Below are positions 23,132-35,949 of a stretch of 64,000 nt of DNA, piece after piece. The notes below the pieces were generated by a model, which was not told the DNA's origin, did not search any database, and worked only from the letters and a program-made list of their open reading frames with translations. The translations under genes were made by a program, and so were the position numbers. Source of the stretch: Linum tenue (Eukaryota > Streptophyta > Magnoliopsida > Malpighiales > Linaceae); assembly GCA_946122785.1 (NCBI GenBank), contig CAMGYJ010000009.1, positions 5,238,937-5,302,936 on the forward strand, given 5' to 3'. The number at the start of each line of letters is the position of its first letter. The stretch's first letter is position 1.

Positions 23132-24264
23132 GTGTGCTGCCCCAGGAAATGAGTTAATTGATTACTGAAGTGGCAGCGGTTTAATTTTGGTGTTCCATTG
23201 GGCAAAAACCTGGGCATGATAGAATCCCGGTATCTAGGGGGAGTGAAGCTAACAGTATGACTGATACTCCCAGTGTGGTAATGTTCACGAGGACGGTATG
23301 ACCCCTCTGACTTTTATTCTCTTCCACCCATTTGTGAAATAAGCAACTTTGTGTTTGCATTGCAGTGAATTCATATCCTTGTTTTGCTTAGTGTGTACAT
23401 GATATGGTATTGGATGGTATACGATTCATATGACATGGTATCAAAGTCTTATCAATCTGGAGGTCCTGTCCTGTATCTGAATTTTGTTTGTTCCAATACT
23501 ATATGTTGATTTGACCGAATAGTATGACAAGTCTACGTAAAGTTGAAGATCGTGAGTTGACTGAAGCACTGTAACCGGTTACTTTGTTGTAACTTCATTC
23601 TCTCTTTGATAGTGCTAGTGCATTCTCTCGACCTCTAGCAAGAAAACAGTGGTTTGTACTTGGACATGATATACAGCATTAAGTCAGTTTTATAGCTTCT
23701 CTGGTTTCCTGATTGGTGGCAGCCATCACCTCGTACTGTTAAAATTGGCTGTTGCATTAAGATGCACTTTTTCCCTTCTTGTTCGTAGATAAGGTTTCAA
23801 TTTCCAAGCCAGTGGAGCATTAGCAAACTTTCGCACCAACAAAATGTGAAGAGGTTGATTGATGAGAGCCCATGCTGCCAGAGACGGGACATGATAACCT
23901 CAAGAAACGCTAGAAGCTCCATGAGAAAAGGGTCACACGCTCCCAGGAAAAAGGTGGCTCAATGCACATGTGAGTTGACTGCGAGGGAGCACAGATTGCG
24001 CCATCAGCTTTGATAGTGAAGAGGTGGTGGTGCCGTTGGCAATGACATCTGTGTCAGGATTATGGGCCAAGGCCGAAAACGGGTCTCATTCTCCGAAACC
24101 CCGCAAATCCACACGGGTGTCAGAGATGTCGAGCACAACCTACGATCGACGAAGAAAAGAAGCCACAGGTAGAATGGCATTGACACGAATGAGAAGCTAT
24201 ATAAAGTAGAGGTGAACCGTTATGAACCCTCTATGCATCTTTCCCAAAGGTTAATGAAGCCCTC
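23132..24264. other. 3' flank of the PPR gene and spacer
   Basis: The PPR 3' untranslated region is followed by low-complexity spacer. Short open frames near 23880-24200 have no recognisable domain. No RNA gene or repeat could be assigned. Confidence 0.4.
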
Positions 24265-24270
24265 GATGGC

Positions 24271-24475
24271 CAGTGGCGGAGCCAGAAATCTGAACGAGGG
24301 GGGCTGAAATTTACGTTCAAGATGTTTGAGCTGGGGAGGGGGGCTAAAGCCTTACAACCTGATCTATTTTCCAAGTTTGTTGCAAAATTTACACATAAAT
24401 TTACACGATATTGAGAGTTGAGGGGAGGCTATAGCCCCTCCTGACTATAAGGTGGCTCCGCTAGTGCCGTCTGCC
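24271..24475. mobile_element. Small MITE with GTGGCGGAGCC ends
   Basis: The left end reads CAGTGGCGGAGCCAGA and the right end holds GGTGGCTCCGCTAGTG, inverted versions of a terminus common among plant MITEs. GATGGC flanks it (24265-24270 and 24476-24481), a likely target duplication. The interior contains GGGGGGCT / AGCCCCTCC inverted motifs and no ORF. A truncated relative sits at about 50706. Confidence 0.6.
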
Positions 24476-24693
24476 GATGGCTTAAACTTCAAGATAAAGG
24501 AAGTAGACGTGGAATCATATGGATTTGTCATTTTGAAATTAGTTACTAGTAATGAAACTAATTAGGCAACTGATCGTGAAATGAAAATTGAAGGGGTCAA
24601 ATGCAGGACTTGGGATGAACCCAATCTTTACCAAGCCCTTAAAATGCAGGACTTGGGGGGTATAGAGCTCTATACCTTGAGCCATTTCCTCTT

Positions 24694-24792
24694 TGGAACT
24701 CACAAGCTACAATATGAGCAAGAGGCAAGGAATTGTAAGGTATAAGGTTAGGCGGTGTCAAGTCTTTGACTCACCATCACACTGTGAAAAGG
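24694..24792. repeat. Second copy of the 100-bp dispersed duplication
   Basis: Near-identical to 18653-18752. In both copies the block begins at TTTGGAACTCACAAGC and stops at GTGAAAAGG, after which sequences diverge. Confidence 0.75.
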
Positions 24793-25950
24793 TGTACAAT
24801 GATACGATCATGCTTCTCACCTCCAAGAATGGATTTCAAAGAAGCCCTTAGTTGTGTAGTCCATTGAGCTTGCAAGTTTCACCAAGCTCAAAGCGTAAAA
24901 GAAAGAGGGCTTAGCTTCATCGGGGGCATCCATGTCCAGCGTCGAAATTAAGAACAAAAAAAAAAAATACAAATACGGCTTGAGTGGGACCAGAACGACC
25001 TAGATCTAAGAGATGAGAAGGGTGCAAAATCGGATTTGGACTCTTAGGTTTGAGTGGGACCAGAAGGACCCAGATATGAGGGCTGAGAATTAATGACTTT
25101 TTATTTTTCGTAGTTTTCTTAATCGGCTCTTATCTTTTTCGTTTTAATTTGGATTTCAATTTTTTTTTTTGTACAGATTGAACGACTTCGTTGTGATCTA
25201 CAAAACGAGATCCATTTTCAATATATTTTGAGAAAAAAATTCCATACCACTCGTTACCAACTTGGGCACCACCTTCGGTTTTAACTCGAATTTTGAATTT
25301 TTTTGCACAGAAGGATTGATTTCATCATTTTCTATTGAATCTACAAATTTATGAAACAAATAAATACATGAGCAAAATATACCACTCTATACCGCCCTGA
25401 TATATGGGTGGTAAGTGGCGGTAAACAATAATGAATGTGGTAAGTGATAGTTCATAGGTTCCTTCTATCATGTATTCAACAATACTACACTCTGGTATGC
25501 TCATACCATCATGGTACACTTTCATACCGCGTGGTATGAACTTATGTAATATCAAACATTACATCCATGGTATAGACTGGTGATGTAATATCTCAAATTA
25601 TTTTTTCTTCCAAAATATATCAAGATAGATATCATTTCGAATATCACAATTTATCTGATTTATCTGTGCAAAAAAAATTAAATCAAAATTTAAAATGAAA
25701 AACAAATAACACATTCAAATTTATAGAAAAAATGTTAGACAACATTCATAAATAATGATTTGACAGATTATGCAAGGGTAAACACCTTTAAATCATGCAA
25801 CGTATCCGCATCCTGAAATCAAATTACATCCACAATCAACAGTATAATTTATAGCTGAAAAGTAAAACTGCACCCCCCATTCAAAATTTCCTGCCCATAG
25901 AGTGATTTTAGGAAGCTGATGTGGCAGAGTGTTAAGCGGGGAAAAAAAGG
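24793..25950. other. Dispersed repeat of unknown class
   Basis: No gene. Between 25100 and 25560 short phrases recur that are also found in 52075-53090 and 62790-62960: TTTGCACAGA-, GAGATCCATTTTCAATATAT- and GAATCTACAAATTT-like tracts, with ATACCAC/GTGGTA inverted motifs. This marks a dispersed, non-coding repeat family. I cannot place its ends or class. Confidence 0.4.
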
Positions 25951-25956
25951 AGTCCC

Positions 25957-26100
25957 GCCTGATTTCAGAACCAAAAAACTCTCCACTACCCACTTTTTTC
26001 TCCTTCCACGCCCACGTTCTCTTTTTTTTTTTTTGCCTGATTTCAGAACCAAAAAACTCTCCACTACCCACTTTTTTCTCCTTCCACGCCCATGTTCTCA
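25957..26100. repeat. Tandem duplication, 78-bp period
   Basis: A unit starting GCCTGATTTCAGAACCAAAA and ending near CCA(C/T)GTTCTC occurs twice, at 25957 and 26035, almost identical, with a T-run at the junction. It is not part of a recognised gene. Confidence 0.85.
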
Positions 26101-26283
26101 TTTAATTTGTATTAATTTGTATTTTTTTATTTCCGATTTCATTTCCTTCCACTCTTTCCCTTCATTCCGTTATCTTTATTCTCTCTTACCTTCCTTGCTT
26201 CATTCTGTTGATTGGATTCTCTAGAGATCAAAAGGGGATTTTTGATTTTTCTCTTTCTCTTGAAAGTAACAAAGCTGCTTACT

Positions 26284-26448
26284 TTAAATTCCACTTCGCT
26301 TAGACTGTCTTCCAGAGAGCAGCCGACTGCCGATTTTGAGCTGAGTTTTTCCGGGCCGCAGAGAAAGAAGAGGAAAGAAAGAGACGTTCGGCGGCGGCAG
26401 GCGGACGAGAATTTTGGTGACGAGATCTTGGGGAAGGTGATCGGACAT
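26284..26448 (-). pseudogene. F-box N-terminal fragment
   Basis: The minus-strand frame from 26448 starts MSDHLPQDLVTKILVRLPP, the classic opening of plant F-box proteins. The domain breaks off after about 20 residues: the expected VKSL-RF-VSKSW block is replaced by unrelated sequence, and a stop follows at 26284. No kelch or FBA domain is present. It lies just upstream of Helitron-like sequence, so it could be a captured gene piece, but I could not show that it is inside the element. Confidence 0.6.
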
Positions 26449-26899
26449 TGTGGTGCCAAGAGAATCGGCTTGGAAAAGGGGAAACGCGAACACTTTTTTG
26501 AGTCTTGATAGAGACGAGTGGCCAAAAAATAAGGTCTGCAAGTTCGGCTGATCGCTCTAATGGGAACAGGGGAAGGCTTTAAAGAGTTTTAGTAATTGCA
26601 AGTTTGATCACTCAGCTCAAAATCGGTGAAATAAACATATATTTGTGTTGGCCATTACATTGTTGTCCTTCTCGCTCTTCCTTTGCATCCCCAAGCTTGG
26701 AAGCCATTCTGTTATATGTGTTTTGTTCATCAATTTAAATTATGCCTTATATAGTTATATTTTTCTTCGACTGTTATGTTTGTGTGATGTGTTGTATGTG
26801 TCATTAACTCGCACAAACTTATAATTGGTGAGGAGTTCAACTTCTGTTGTAACAATTAATTAATTTATATGAATGGCATCTGCAAAATTTACTGGAACG

Positions 26900-29800
26900 G
26901 GTGCATCATTTACCACGACCTCTATTTCAGATTGCATCAGGTTATTGGAGAATTTAATATGGATAGTGCAAATGTCATCCCATCTGCCCAACCACAGATT
27001 TATCGATCGTCTGTACCATGTGAGTGTCATGGTTTAGCACGCAACTGCTTCAATGCAAACTGACATTAATATTTTCCCTTGAATCTCATTTGTTTAGGGA
27101 AACGTCGAGCAGTGTTTATTCATCCTGAAGATCAGTACTAACGCTGTGTTTTATCTGTTGAAGAGGAAGAAGCATTAGAGAGAGGTGTGTTATCTGTGTT
27201 TTAATTTTTCTAATTAGTTCATCTATTCAATGAGTAATACATGGTTTTATATTTAAATTCTGCAGAAGAACTGCCTTACAATTCCAACTCTCTCAACTTC
27301 GGCGAATACTATCCCAAGTCGCCCGTAAGAGAAGACATCATATTTTGAAACAGAAGGTTCATAGGAGGGGCTTGCCTTTTGAACACCAAGGTTGTTGTTT
27401 GCTAAATTTTGTAGCAAGTCTTACAAATTAGGCTATTCTAGATTGTTGAATCTTTATTTATTTCTTTAATATCGTATGTGTTTTGGTGTTGTTCATAGTT
27501 TTGGAGCCGGAGTTTAGATTTCTATTACAAAAGCAAAGTCGATTACTTCGACGTATTCATCTGCATAGAAAGAGACGTGGCCGAAGTTTCTTTCCTACAG
27601 AAGTCAATCAAAGTATGTGGATTCTAATGGCCACTATTATACATGAAATGGTTCATCTCTATTTTGGTTTAGTTTTTGTACATTGGATATATGTTTTTGT
27701 GTTCTGGTCAACATATTTTGTTTCCTATTTTGGTTTTAGAACATATAATGTACCCATTTATGTCATGCATATAATTTAGTGATGTACGCTTCATGTCACC
27801 TTATGCAAATAGTGGATTGTTTTTAGATGTTGATGTGTCAACGGCAAATTTGTGTGTTATGAACAAACTTTGGTGTTTCCTGAAATTTGACTTATTCTTA
27901 CTTAAAATGAGCGGTATACCAATCTATCTTGCCTTGAGAACATTTATTTTAATAATTGTGTTTACTGTAGCGTGCCTAAATCGGCTTCACAGTTTCTCAA
28001 ACTCATTCAATTTATGAATTACTGTGACAAAAATTTATTAATATTACTTATCTATTTCACTAGGTCTTCCGTTGGTTGAATTTTTTGATATTGGTCCACC
28101 TTCATGTACGTGTCAACATTGTGGAGCAGTTATGTGGCGGTTCGAGAGTACTTTATCTACACGGAATGATGTGTTGCCTGCATTTCCTTTATGTTGCAAA
28201 CATGGTAAAGTGAAATTGCCTCCCCGCAGAGATGTGCCCGAATTTCTTAAAACTCTACTTGAAGGGGATACACCATTAGCGCGTCACTTTCGTACTAACA
28301 TCAGAGCCTATAATGGGGTTTTTTGCTTTATTTCTCTCGGAGGTAAAGTCAATCACTCTATTAATGATGGTCGTGGAGTTTATGTATATTCAATCGGTGG
28401 TCAGATTTATCATCGAATAGGATGTTTGGTTCCTGGTGATGGGGATAGTCCGAAATTTGCACAGCTTTACATTCACGATTCAGATAACGAGGTGCAGAAT
28501 CGTATGGACTTTTACTCCACTGATCCTGCCAAGAATCCGTTGCGCCAGTGTATTGTTGAAGGCCTCCAGCATATGTTTGATGACAATAATATCCTGGTAC
28601 GTACATTTCGTTCTGCGCGAGATATGATTTGCGTGAAATTATTGGCTAAGCGTGAAATTAATAGTAGAGAATATGATTTGCCCTCTGCGAATGAGATTGC
28701 AGCATTGATTGTAGATGAAACAGGAGAGCAATCATTTTCTCCAGATATTATTGTTCAACAGAAGGGTTCAGAAATGGAAAGGATTAGCGTATACCATCCA
28801 AGTCTGATGGCATTACAATATCCAATTTTATTCCCATATGGCGAGGATGGGTGGCATCCCTGCATTAGCTATAGTCACAGTAGCTGTAATATCAGTGTTG
28901 GAGATAAAATGATAACCAAGTGTGATTTCTATGCATATCGTCTTCAAACCCGTCTCCAGGAGTCGAATTCTCTGTTATTATCTGGTAAATTGTTTCAACA
29001 ATATATGGTGAATGCATTTGCGTTAATTGAGGCTGAACGCTTAGACTGGATGCGTACCCACCAATTCCCGGGTATTTGTTCCTCCCTGCACAAGTTTTGA
29101 TTTTGGTTCTTTCACCTTCGTTCATTGTCCACGTAATTATTTTCAAAGACTTAGTTAGGAATATGCAATTACAAGCCTTTCGGTGTTAATTATTCCAACA
29201 GGAGAATCCTTGATACTAAAATTTTGCTCTAAACATGTACTGAAGTCGAAATTAGAAAGAGAATATGCATGACTGGTAGTGCTGCGATTCGCTGTGGTGT
29301 TTTGAAGAAATGGTAGTGCGAGCACATTTTGGTAAGGAATCCCAAAAACACGATCATAGGAGTCAAACTTATCTAGGGCGGATTGTGTTTAGATAAAACC
29401 TGCAGTTAGTTATTTATGTCATGTAGATATGTTTGCTGAATAGCTTTGTTTTCAGCTCAAATTTTCTCAAGTAATGTGTGCTTGGCTTTATAGTGAAGTT
29501 GTTGGTTATATGCTTTGCGCCGGCACTAGACATGATAGTATCAACCACTTTAAAGTTTGGATGTGAAATTGGGATAAGAAAGGAGGATAGAATCCACAAT
29601 TTTGGGTCATGAGTTAATCGAAATCTATTTCTTACTAACTTGCATGTGATGTATACAGCTCCCAAGATGTAAGATTGGGTAAAGACCTGGTACCTGCTTG
29701 GTCAAAGGGACAAGTTTGTTAGGTAACCTGGTTTACGCTTTAATATCTTTTCTCTTTGTCCTTCTTGGTACTTGAATGGAATATAGAACAAATAATAAAC

Positions 29801-31388
29801 TGAGTTCTTTTTTTCGATGATATTTTTCTAGAACATTTGGTCTGTTTTGGAACCATGGGGAATGTGTTTGTTTGGTAGCAAAACATAGTTCTCACAAGTT
29901 ACCTGGCTAACACAAACAATTGAGTTTGAGGAAGTTATTATATGTTGCGTATTCTGGTTTCATTATTTCACACAATCTCACTTTTATTGTTCAAAAGCTT
30001 TTTTCTTCATATGGAAATTTGACCTCTACCTACTGGGTTGCTCTATATTCTTATAGAGTTAGGGTATTAAATTTGATTTGTTCTCTTTTGTTTAATTGCA
30101 TATAGTTTCATTTTGTCCATTGTGAGTTTTTGGATTACAGTGTTTGTAGACGACTATCGATTTGTTGTAAGATGTTATGCCATGGTCCCTAGGAATTTAT
30201 GTGGTTGATCAGTCGGTGGGTTCGTCAAACTCGAAGCGGAAGGTCTGTCATTGATGCGCCCTGCTTACAGCAGTATGAAGGAGACTTTCAATGCTTACAT
30301 GAGGATTCTGATATCATGGTGAATTAGAGATCGTGCAGACCAACAGCAAACAACTAAGGTGCTGCATCACTTGGGAATAAGAACCAGAGATGTAACACGG
30401 ACTCAAGTGGATTGGAAACCGAAATGAAGCTTTGACCATCTGGATAAGCATGGTACTGATTACAGGCATATACATGTATTATGTAAACAGATTTTTCCAT
30501 GAAAGCCGTATAGAAACAAGGTTGTATACAGATGATTGAGCAAGAGAATTTTCTGTAGGTGCTTCATTTAAATGTATGAAAACAGCAACTATTTTGGTCC
30601 ATAAAGAAGGGAGCTTGCAGTATGTATAATCATATAATCATAATCTTTCTTATTTCCATCGAGCTCTACTGTTTTGGCCCCAACTTAAAGGGTGTCTTTA
30701 GTTTGTAATTAAAGCCTTCAACATATTAGATTGAATAAATGTCACCATTTCAGAAAATTAAAAGTGCTTCTAGCACTTCCTACTCTATCAATCTCTTAGG
30801 CAGTCAGACTTAGCAGGGTGCTTAATTCTTTGGAATTTCCCATATTCTTTTTTACCATCCTGTTATATATAAGTTTGGTCTTGGTTAGTTATGATTTCAA
30901 CCAAAGTGTGTTACAACTTCTCCTTATGAACAATTAACAAGGTTAAATGGTCAAAGAACTTGAAAGTTGCAAACAATAATCCAAAACTTGCTTTCAGTAG
31001 CTAGAAATTTGGCATGTTCCATAGGTTTTCAGCGTTTGCTGCCTATTTTTTGTGCTTGCCAGGTAAGTTTAATATGTTAATAATACTGAATTTCATCAAA
31101 AAATCATTCTTAAGTTATTTATGTGGATAATAAAAAGTGGAAAAATTCTCTTCTTAAATATGAACAGTATATATAAATTTGTATGTTATGATGATCTTAT
31201 GTACAAAAAAGTATTTATAAACTAATTATATGAAATGTCTCAAACAATAATCATCACAAAAATTACTTTCTAATTATATATAAGTTATTTAAAAGAGTGA
31301 ATCATTTAAATATATGAATCAATTGATTAACATAAATTATAGCAAATTAAATGAAATTAATCCGACCAACGGATCGGGTAAAAGCTAG
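26900..31388 (+). mobile_element. Degenerate Helitron
   Basis: It has a Helitron Rep-region remnant (28065-29100) and a Helitron-like 3' terminus. The right end carries a short hairpin (ATCCG-ACCAA-CGGAT, around 31360) followed by CGGGTAAAAGCTAG at 31388, then T, as expected for CTRR-ended Helitrons inserting between A and T. The left end is not located; 26900 marks the first remnant exon-like sequence. The helicase domain is missing and 29100-31357 is non-coding, so this copy is non-autonomous. Confidence 0.65.
28065..29100 (+). pseudogene. Helitron Rep/helicase-like N-terminal region, truncated
   Basis: Open for over 340 codons. Recognisable Helitron blocks are SCTCQHCGAVMW (a Cys-rich segment), PPRRDVPEFLKTLLEGDTPL, NIRAYNGVFCFISLGGKVN, ISVYHPSLMALQYPILFPYG and SGKLFQQYMVNAFALIEAERLDW. 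These belong to the Helitron-like N-terminal domain. The frame then loses similarity and stops before the HUH Rep motifs and before the helicase. Smaller upstream stretches (27000-27610) look like decayed preceding exons. Confidence 0.85.
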
Positions 31389-32337
31389 TTTAATAAATTG
31401 GTAAATAGTTTTAATGTAGTAGGCAGGCAAAATAGAACTCTCTTCTCCATTTCCGCAGGTGTTACTACTTTTGACCTCTTTTGCACTCCACTACCAATGC
31501 AATGAACATTCCTGGAAAATGCTTTGTTTTATTTATAAATATACACAAACACACACATACTGTACGTTCACACATTTGAATTTTTTCTAAATAACACCTA
31601 GAGCTGGGGAAGGCAACCTCCACTATTAAACTAATAATAACTAATATTTTACCCTCACAACCAAACAAAATTGTGAGCAAGGTCAATGCTTCGTGTTTCA
31701 AACACCCATGAATGATTAAGAGCCTTTTCTCAATAATAATCATAATTAAATTAATTAAAGTTAGTCGTCACAAGACAAAAGCGACAAAAACTCATCACCC
31801 AATTGCTGATATTCCCAATGCCAAAGCATCATTACCTTCATATAATCAACTATTAATTACCCCTTTTCTCAGCTCCAATATAGATATATGAGAGTTCCTA
31901 TTATTTTTAAAATTAATTACCTCGATATTTATAATTCACCCCTCTTCGTAATCCTTTCTACTAATTCTACATTTTACCGTGCTGCAGCTGCTCCTTTTCC
32001 ACGCCTCATTAATTAAAGTGTTGTAAAAGTCTTAATCAGAGGTTTTGTCAATAATTGAAACAGGGTTCCCATGTGTCACCTTACCTATGCCAAGCTATCA
32101 TCCACCATATATTACTTTAATTAATCAATTACAAAACGAAGATTTGAAAATCTCATGCTCTCCAATATAATTATCTCACTTACAAATTAGTATAATGAGC
32201 TGCAATTTAAAATAGAAATTGGAAAATCTCGCCCTAGATCATGTTTACAAGCCATTGGCTAATCCCACCTCTTGTTCTTTAGTTCTCCCTTGTATATTGG
32301 CTAGTCACTAGCCGTTGGTCTACGCTTGACCTATAAT
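31389..32337. other. AT-rich spacer
   Basis: No gene or repeat was recognised. The stretch is AT-rich with scattered TAATTAA motifs. Confidence 0.4.
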
Positions 32338-32712
32338 TAGGGTGGCCATTCGGGTTCGATTTTTCGGGTATATCCTAAATCGACCCGATTATATACATTT
32401 TTGGTTTTTCGGGTTCGGGTTCGTTTCGGGTTTTGGGTTTTACCATTTCGGGTTCGATTTTGCTTATTGGTTTTTCGGGTTCCGGCTGAAACCCTCCAAT
32501 GAATAGAACTCAACCCGTATTCTGAGGCGTTCGGATTTTCGGGTTTCGGTTTTTCTTTAACCGAACCCGAACCCGTTACGGAATTTTCGGATTTCGGGTA
32601 ACCGGAACCCGCAAGTCCTTATCGGGTTCGGGTTCGGTTTTCAGTGATTGTCGGTTTCGGGTTTTCGGGTTTCGGTTTGGGTAACCGAACCCGACCCGAA
32701 TTGACACCCCTA
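32338..32712. mobile_element. hAT-type MITE, 375 bp, perfect 8-bp duplication
   Basis: It begins TAGGGTGGCCATTCGGGTTC and ends with the inverted GAATTGACACCCCTA. CCTATAAT flanks both ends exactly (32330-32337 and 32713-32720), the 8-bp target duplication of hAT elements. The interior consists almost wholly of TCGGGTT / AACCCGA motifs in both orientations, and is non-coding. Confidence 0.88.
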
Positions 32713-32720
32713 CCTATAAT

Positions 32721-35088
32721 ATATGTCTTTGTTCACATCACATGTAATAGATATAATTTGATATATTTTGTTTGATGTATTATTCTCATCCGGTTAATTT
32801 ATTATCTAAATAATGGGATTCACTCTAAGTATGGTGAATTTAACGTACGTCAGACATATGCTAAGCTAAATAACGAAATACGCTTACGAGAGTACTTCTG
32901 AATATAATGTGCATTTGGCATAACACTATTAATAAAAAGTAAAAACTTTAGAAATTTCCAAACTTAAAAGGTGCATGTCGCATGAAATTCTCAATGGGTG
33001 GTTTTTATTTCACTTTATTTACTATTCTTGTGTTGGTCTCAATGTTTATTTCAGCACGTGTCGTAATGTGATTTTGTCCTCTCAGTGCACCCAATGCATT
33101 GGGGTGAGCCACATCCGTCGATGCATTGGGGTGAGATAGAATGTCTACCCATTTTAACGGCCACTAGTAATTAAGGGATCTTTTTCATTTTGGGCTGTTG
33201 GGCGGAATCTGTATTTAAGGAAATGAAATCTCCCATGGGGAAAGGAAAGTAATAAATAATGAGGTTTTTAATTCACAAAAAGTAATAAATGCATGGAGTT
33301 ATCAGTGCACTGGTAGTTTTATTAGTGTAATGGTAGTTGTATCAGTGTACAGGTAACGCTATCGGTCAATGATAGTTGTATGATTGTATCAGTGCAGTGA
33401 TACATTTTTTAGGGTGGTCAGAGGGAGTCTGCCGATGAGATTTCACCAAAAAAGTGTGACGGTCAGAGGAAGCATGGTGGTTGGAGGCTGCTGAAAAAGG
33501 AAGAATGAGAGATAGGGAGAAAGAATTTTATTTATTGTAGGTTTAAATTTGAAAAAAATAATTAATAAGAATTTTTAATTCCTAATGTAGTAATGTATAA
33601 TTAATACGAGTATTAAATTCTATAAAATGCATAATATACAGGGATGTCGTTTTTCCAACCCATTGTTGGGTTAGCAAGCTAACTATACCCGATGCATTGT
33701 CTCAAGGACCGGATCACGAGCATATAAGTGTGGTGGTGGTCAAGGACAACGTCAGAATTTGAAGATCGAGGGCCAAAAATTTTTTAACATTTAAATTGCA
33801 TAAATTTACAATGCGTTTGTTTTCATAATGAAAATTTATATAAATACAATCTTAACTAAAAAGCGAACCTATAATATGTTCAATATAAATGAGTAAAATA
33901 CAATCTTAACTAAAAAGCTAACCTATAATATGTTCAATATAAAGTAGTAAATTAACACAATACTCACTATGTCAATTAAGTCCAAAGAAGTTAAAGTAAG
34001 AAGTAATTTAAATTTATATAAGGAATACATTAATTTATCTATAATTCACTCAAGCAAGCCCCTTTCAAGTTAATAACCCCATGCGGAAGATGTCAAGTCA
34101 ACTTTTGGCATTTTGAGTGACTTGCTTGTTGCTTGCTTCGTCCTAAAATAATATTAATAATAATAAAATGATCATGTCGAGGGAGGTTTAGAGTTAGACC
34201 CATGAAATATAATGGTATCTATAAATATACCATCTTCTTCCCTGTTGTTTTATTTATTTATTGAAGAAGTGAGATAAGGATCAACATCAACCTCAATTTT
34301 CTTTTCTTAAACGGATAGCTAAATCACACCAGCACAAAAAGTCTCTTCTTCAACGGTAATGGCCCAGATTCATGAAGCAAGTTACTGCTAGACTATTAAT
34401 AAAGACCGCTAAACAAATACGTTTTGTATTTCTTATCGAGGCGAGACGATAACAAATTAAAAATTTTGTATTGTTTTTACAAAGTGTTGATGAAAGGCAA
34501 ACACATTGTAATCATCGAGGTTCAAAAAGGTGATAGGGGTAAGGAAGACGTTGGGGCCTTGCCTAGAAATTGGTTTGCCTAGATGTTGTTTAAGCGTGCC
34601 TAAAAACTGAAAGCAAAAATAACAGTTAATTATAAATAATGAATGAAATGGTTGTTTTACAATATTTTTACTTTAGTTAAAATGATTAATAGCTTGCTTA
34701 ATACTTAACACTAAGAAATAAATTCATAGCTCAATGGTCATAAAATTCTTGAGCTGATGAATATATTGACCAAAAATATTCTATTTGTACATTATTTTAA
34801 TTTCTCGCATTTTGATATTGACTTCTTACCTCAACCTAATAACACCTAGGCCACATCTAACTCTCACCATACTTCGCCATTGCGTTCTGGATTCTTAACT
34901 CACTGTGTAACTCTTAGGTGAGACGTTTTGGTGTTGCCTAGCGCCTAGGCATCTAAGCGTAATTTTAAACGCATTTTTCTGAACCATGATAATTATAATA
35001 AGATAGATTATAAATATTGGGCAATCTACATAGTGGAATGTGGAGGAAAAAAGAATTTTGGAATGATGAACTTGCCCACATACACTAA
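32721..35088. other. AT-rich spacer with a small tandem duplication
   Basis: No gene. Two adjacent copies of a 55-60-bp unit, AATACAATCTTAACTAAAAA to TTCAATATAAA, lie at about 33843-33950. Repeated TGCATTGGGGTGAG motifs occur at 33100-33145, and AGTGTA/TGGTAG motifs at 33300-33400. None was assigned to a class. Confidence 0.4.
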
Positions 35089-35473
35089 GGGGTCATTTGA
35101 AAGTTGCGATTGTTAAATAGATGTATTTTTGTGAACGCATGTATAATATTATACATGTATTGATAAATTTGATGCATTGTATATTGTATAATACAATGTT
35201 TGGTATTTGTGATTGTTTGTGTCACATCAGCTAAATGTTGAGATAAAACAATCTCAACTCAACAATCTTAGCTAAAAACTGAGATATGACAATAACTCAT
35301 TTTGAGTGATAGTTTCTGTCACATCACAAAAACAATCCATGTATTTTGTCTACTAAAAAAATAAAAGGTAAACTTCGCATTCTAAACAATACAAGTATAC
35401 TAACAATTTTTACTAAAAAAAAGTTATACTAACCATCTCACAAAAACAATTGCGGTTTCCAAACTTTCGACCC
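35089..35473. mobile_element. PIF/Harbinger-type MITE, diverged
   Basis: It opens GGGGTCATTTGAAAGTTGCG after TAA and closes with inverted GTTTCCAAACTTTCGACCC. Inside it shares ATAATATTATACATGTATTG-like sequence and CAATCTCAACT motifs with the element at 4968, so the two are the same family at different degrees of decay. Confidence 0.6.
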
Positions 35474-35949
35474 AATAAAATATCTTCCTAGCTATGCCAA
35501 TGACTACAAATACAATACATTTCTAGCTTCATTTTTAGTAGCTAGGCACTCCATCAAACTTTTGTCTCTTGTTTCCATTTATCCATTTTTCTTCGTTTTG
35601 TGGGGTTCCCTACATTGACAATAACTTGCTGCTATTGTATTTTATGGCAGTAATGCTCTGTGTACATTGAAAATAACAAATACTATATATTTACCATATA
35701 CTATGAAATAATACATCAATTAATAAGGGAAAAAAGAAGAAGTAAAAGGCAGAAAATACAACAGTAGCAGAAAGAACAAGGAAGAAGAAGAAGAAGCTTC
35801 TTTCCTCTTTTGTTACCAAATTTATCCAGCACAGAACCTCACCATTATCCCCAAAAGAAAGCTTGAATCTTTCAACCCCCAACCCGAGGAACACAAATCT
35901 CCCACTTATTCAAACCCTTTTCAATAATCAGTGAAGCACCAAAAAAGAA

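Noticed and set aside
35760..35800. GAA-repeat near the MYB 3' end as a regulatory element
   Set aside because: Simple microsatellite in the 3' flank; nothing specific supports a function.
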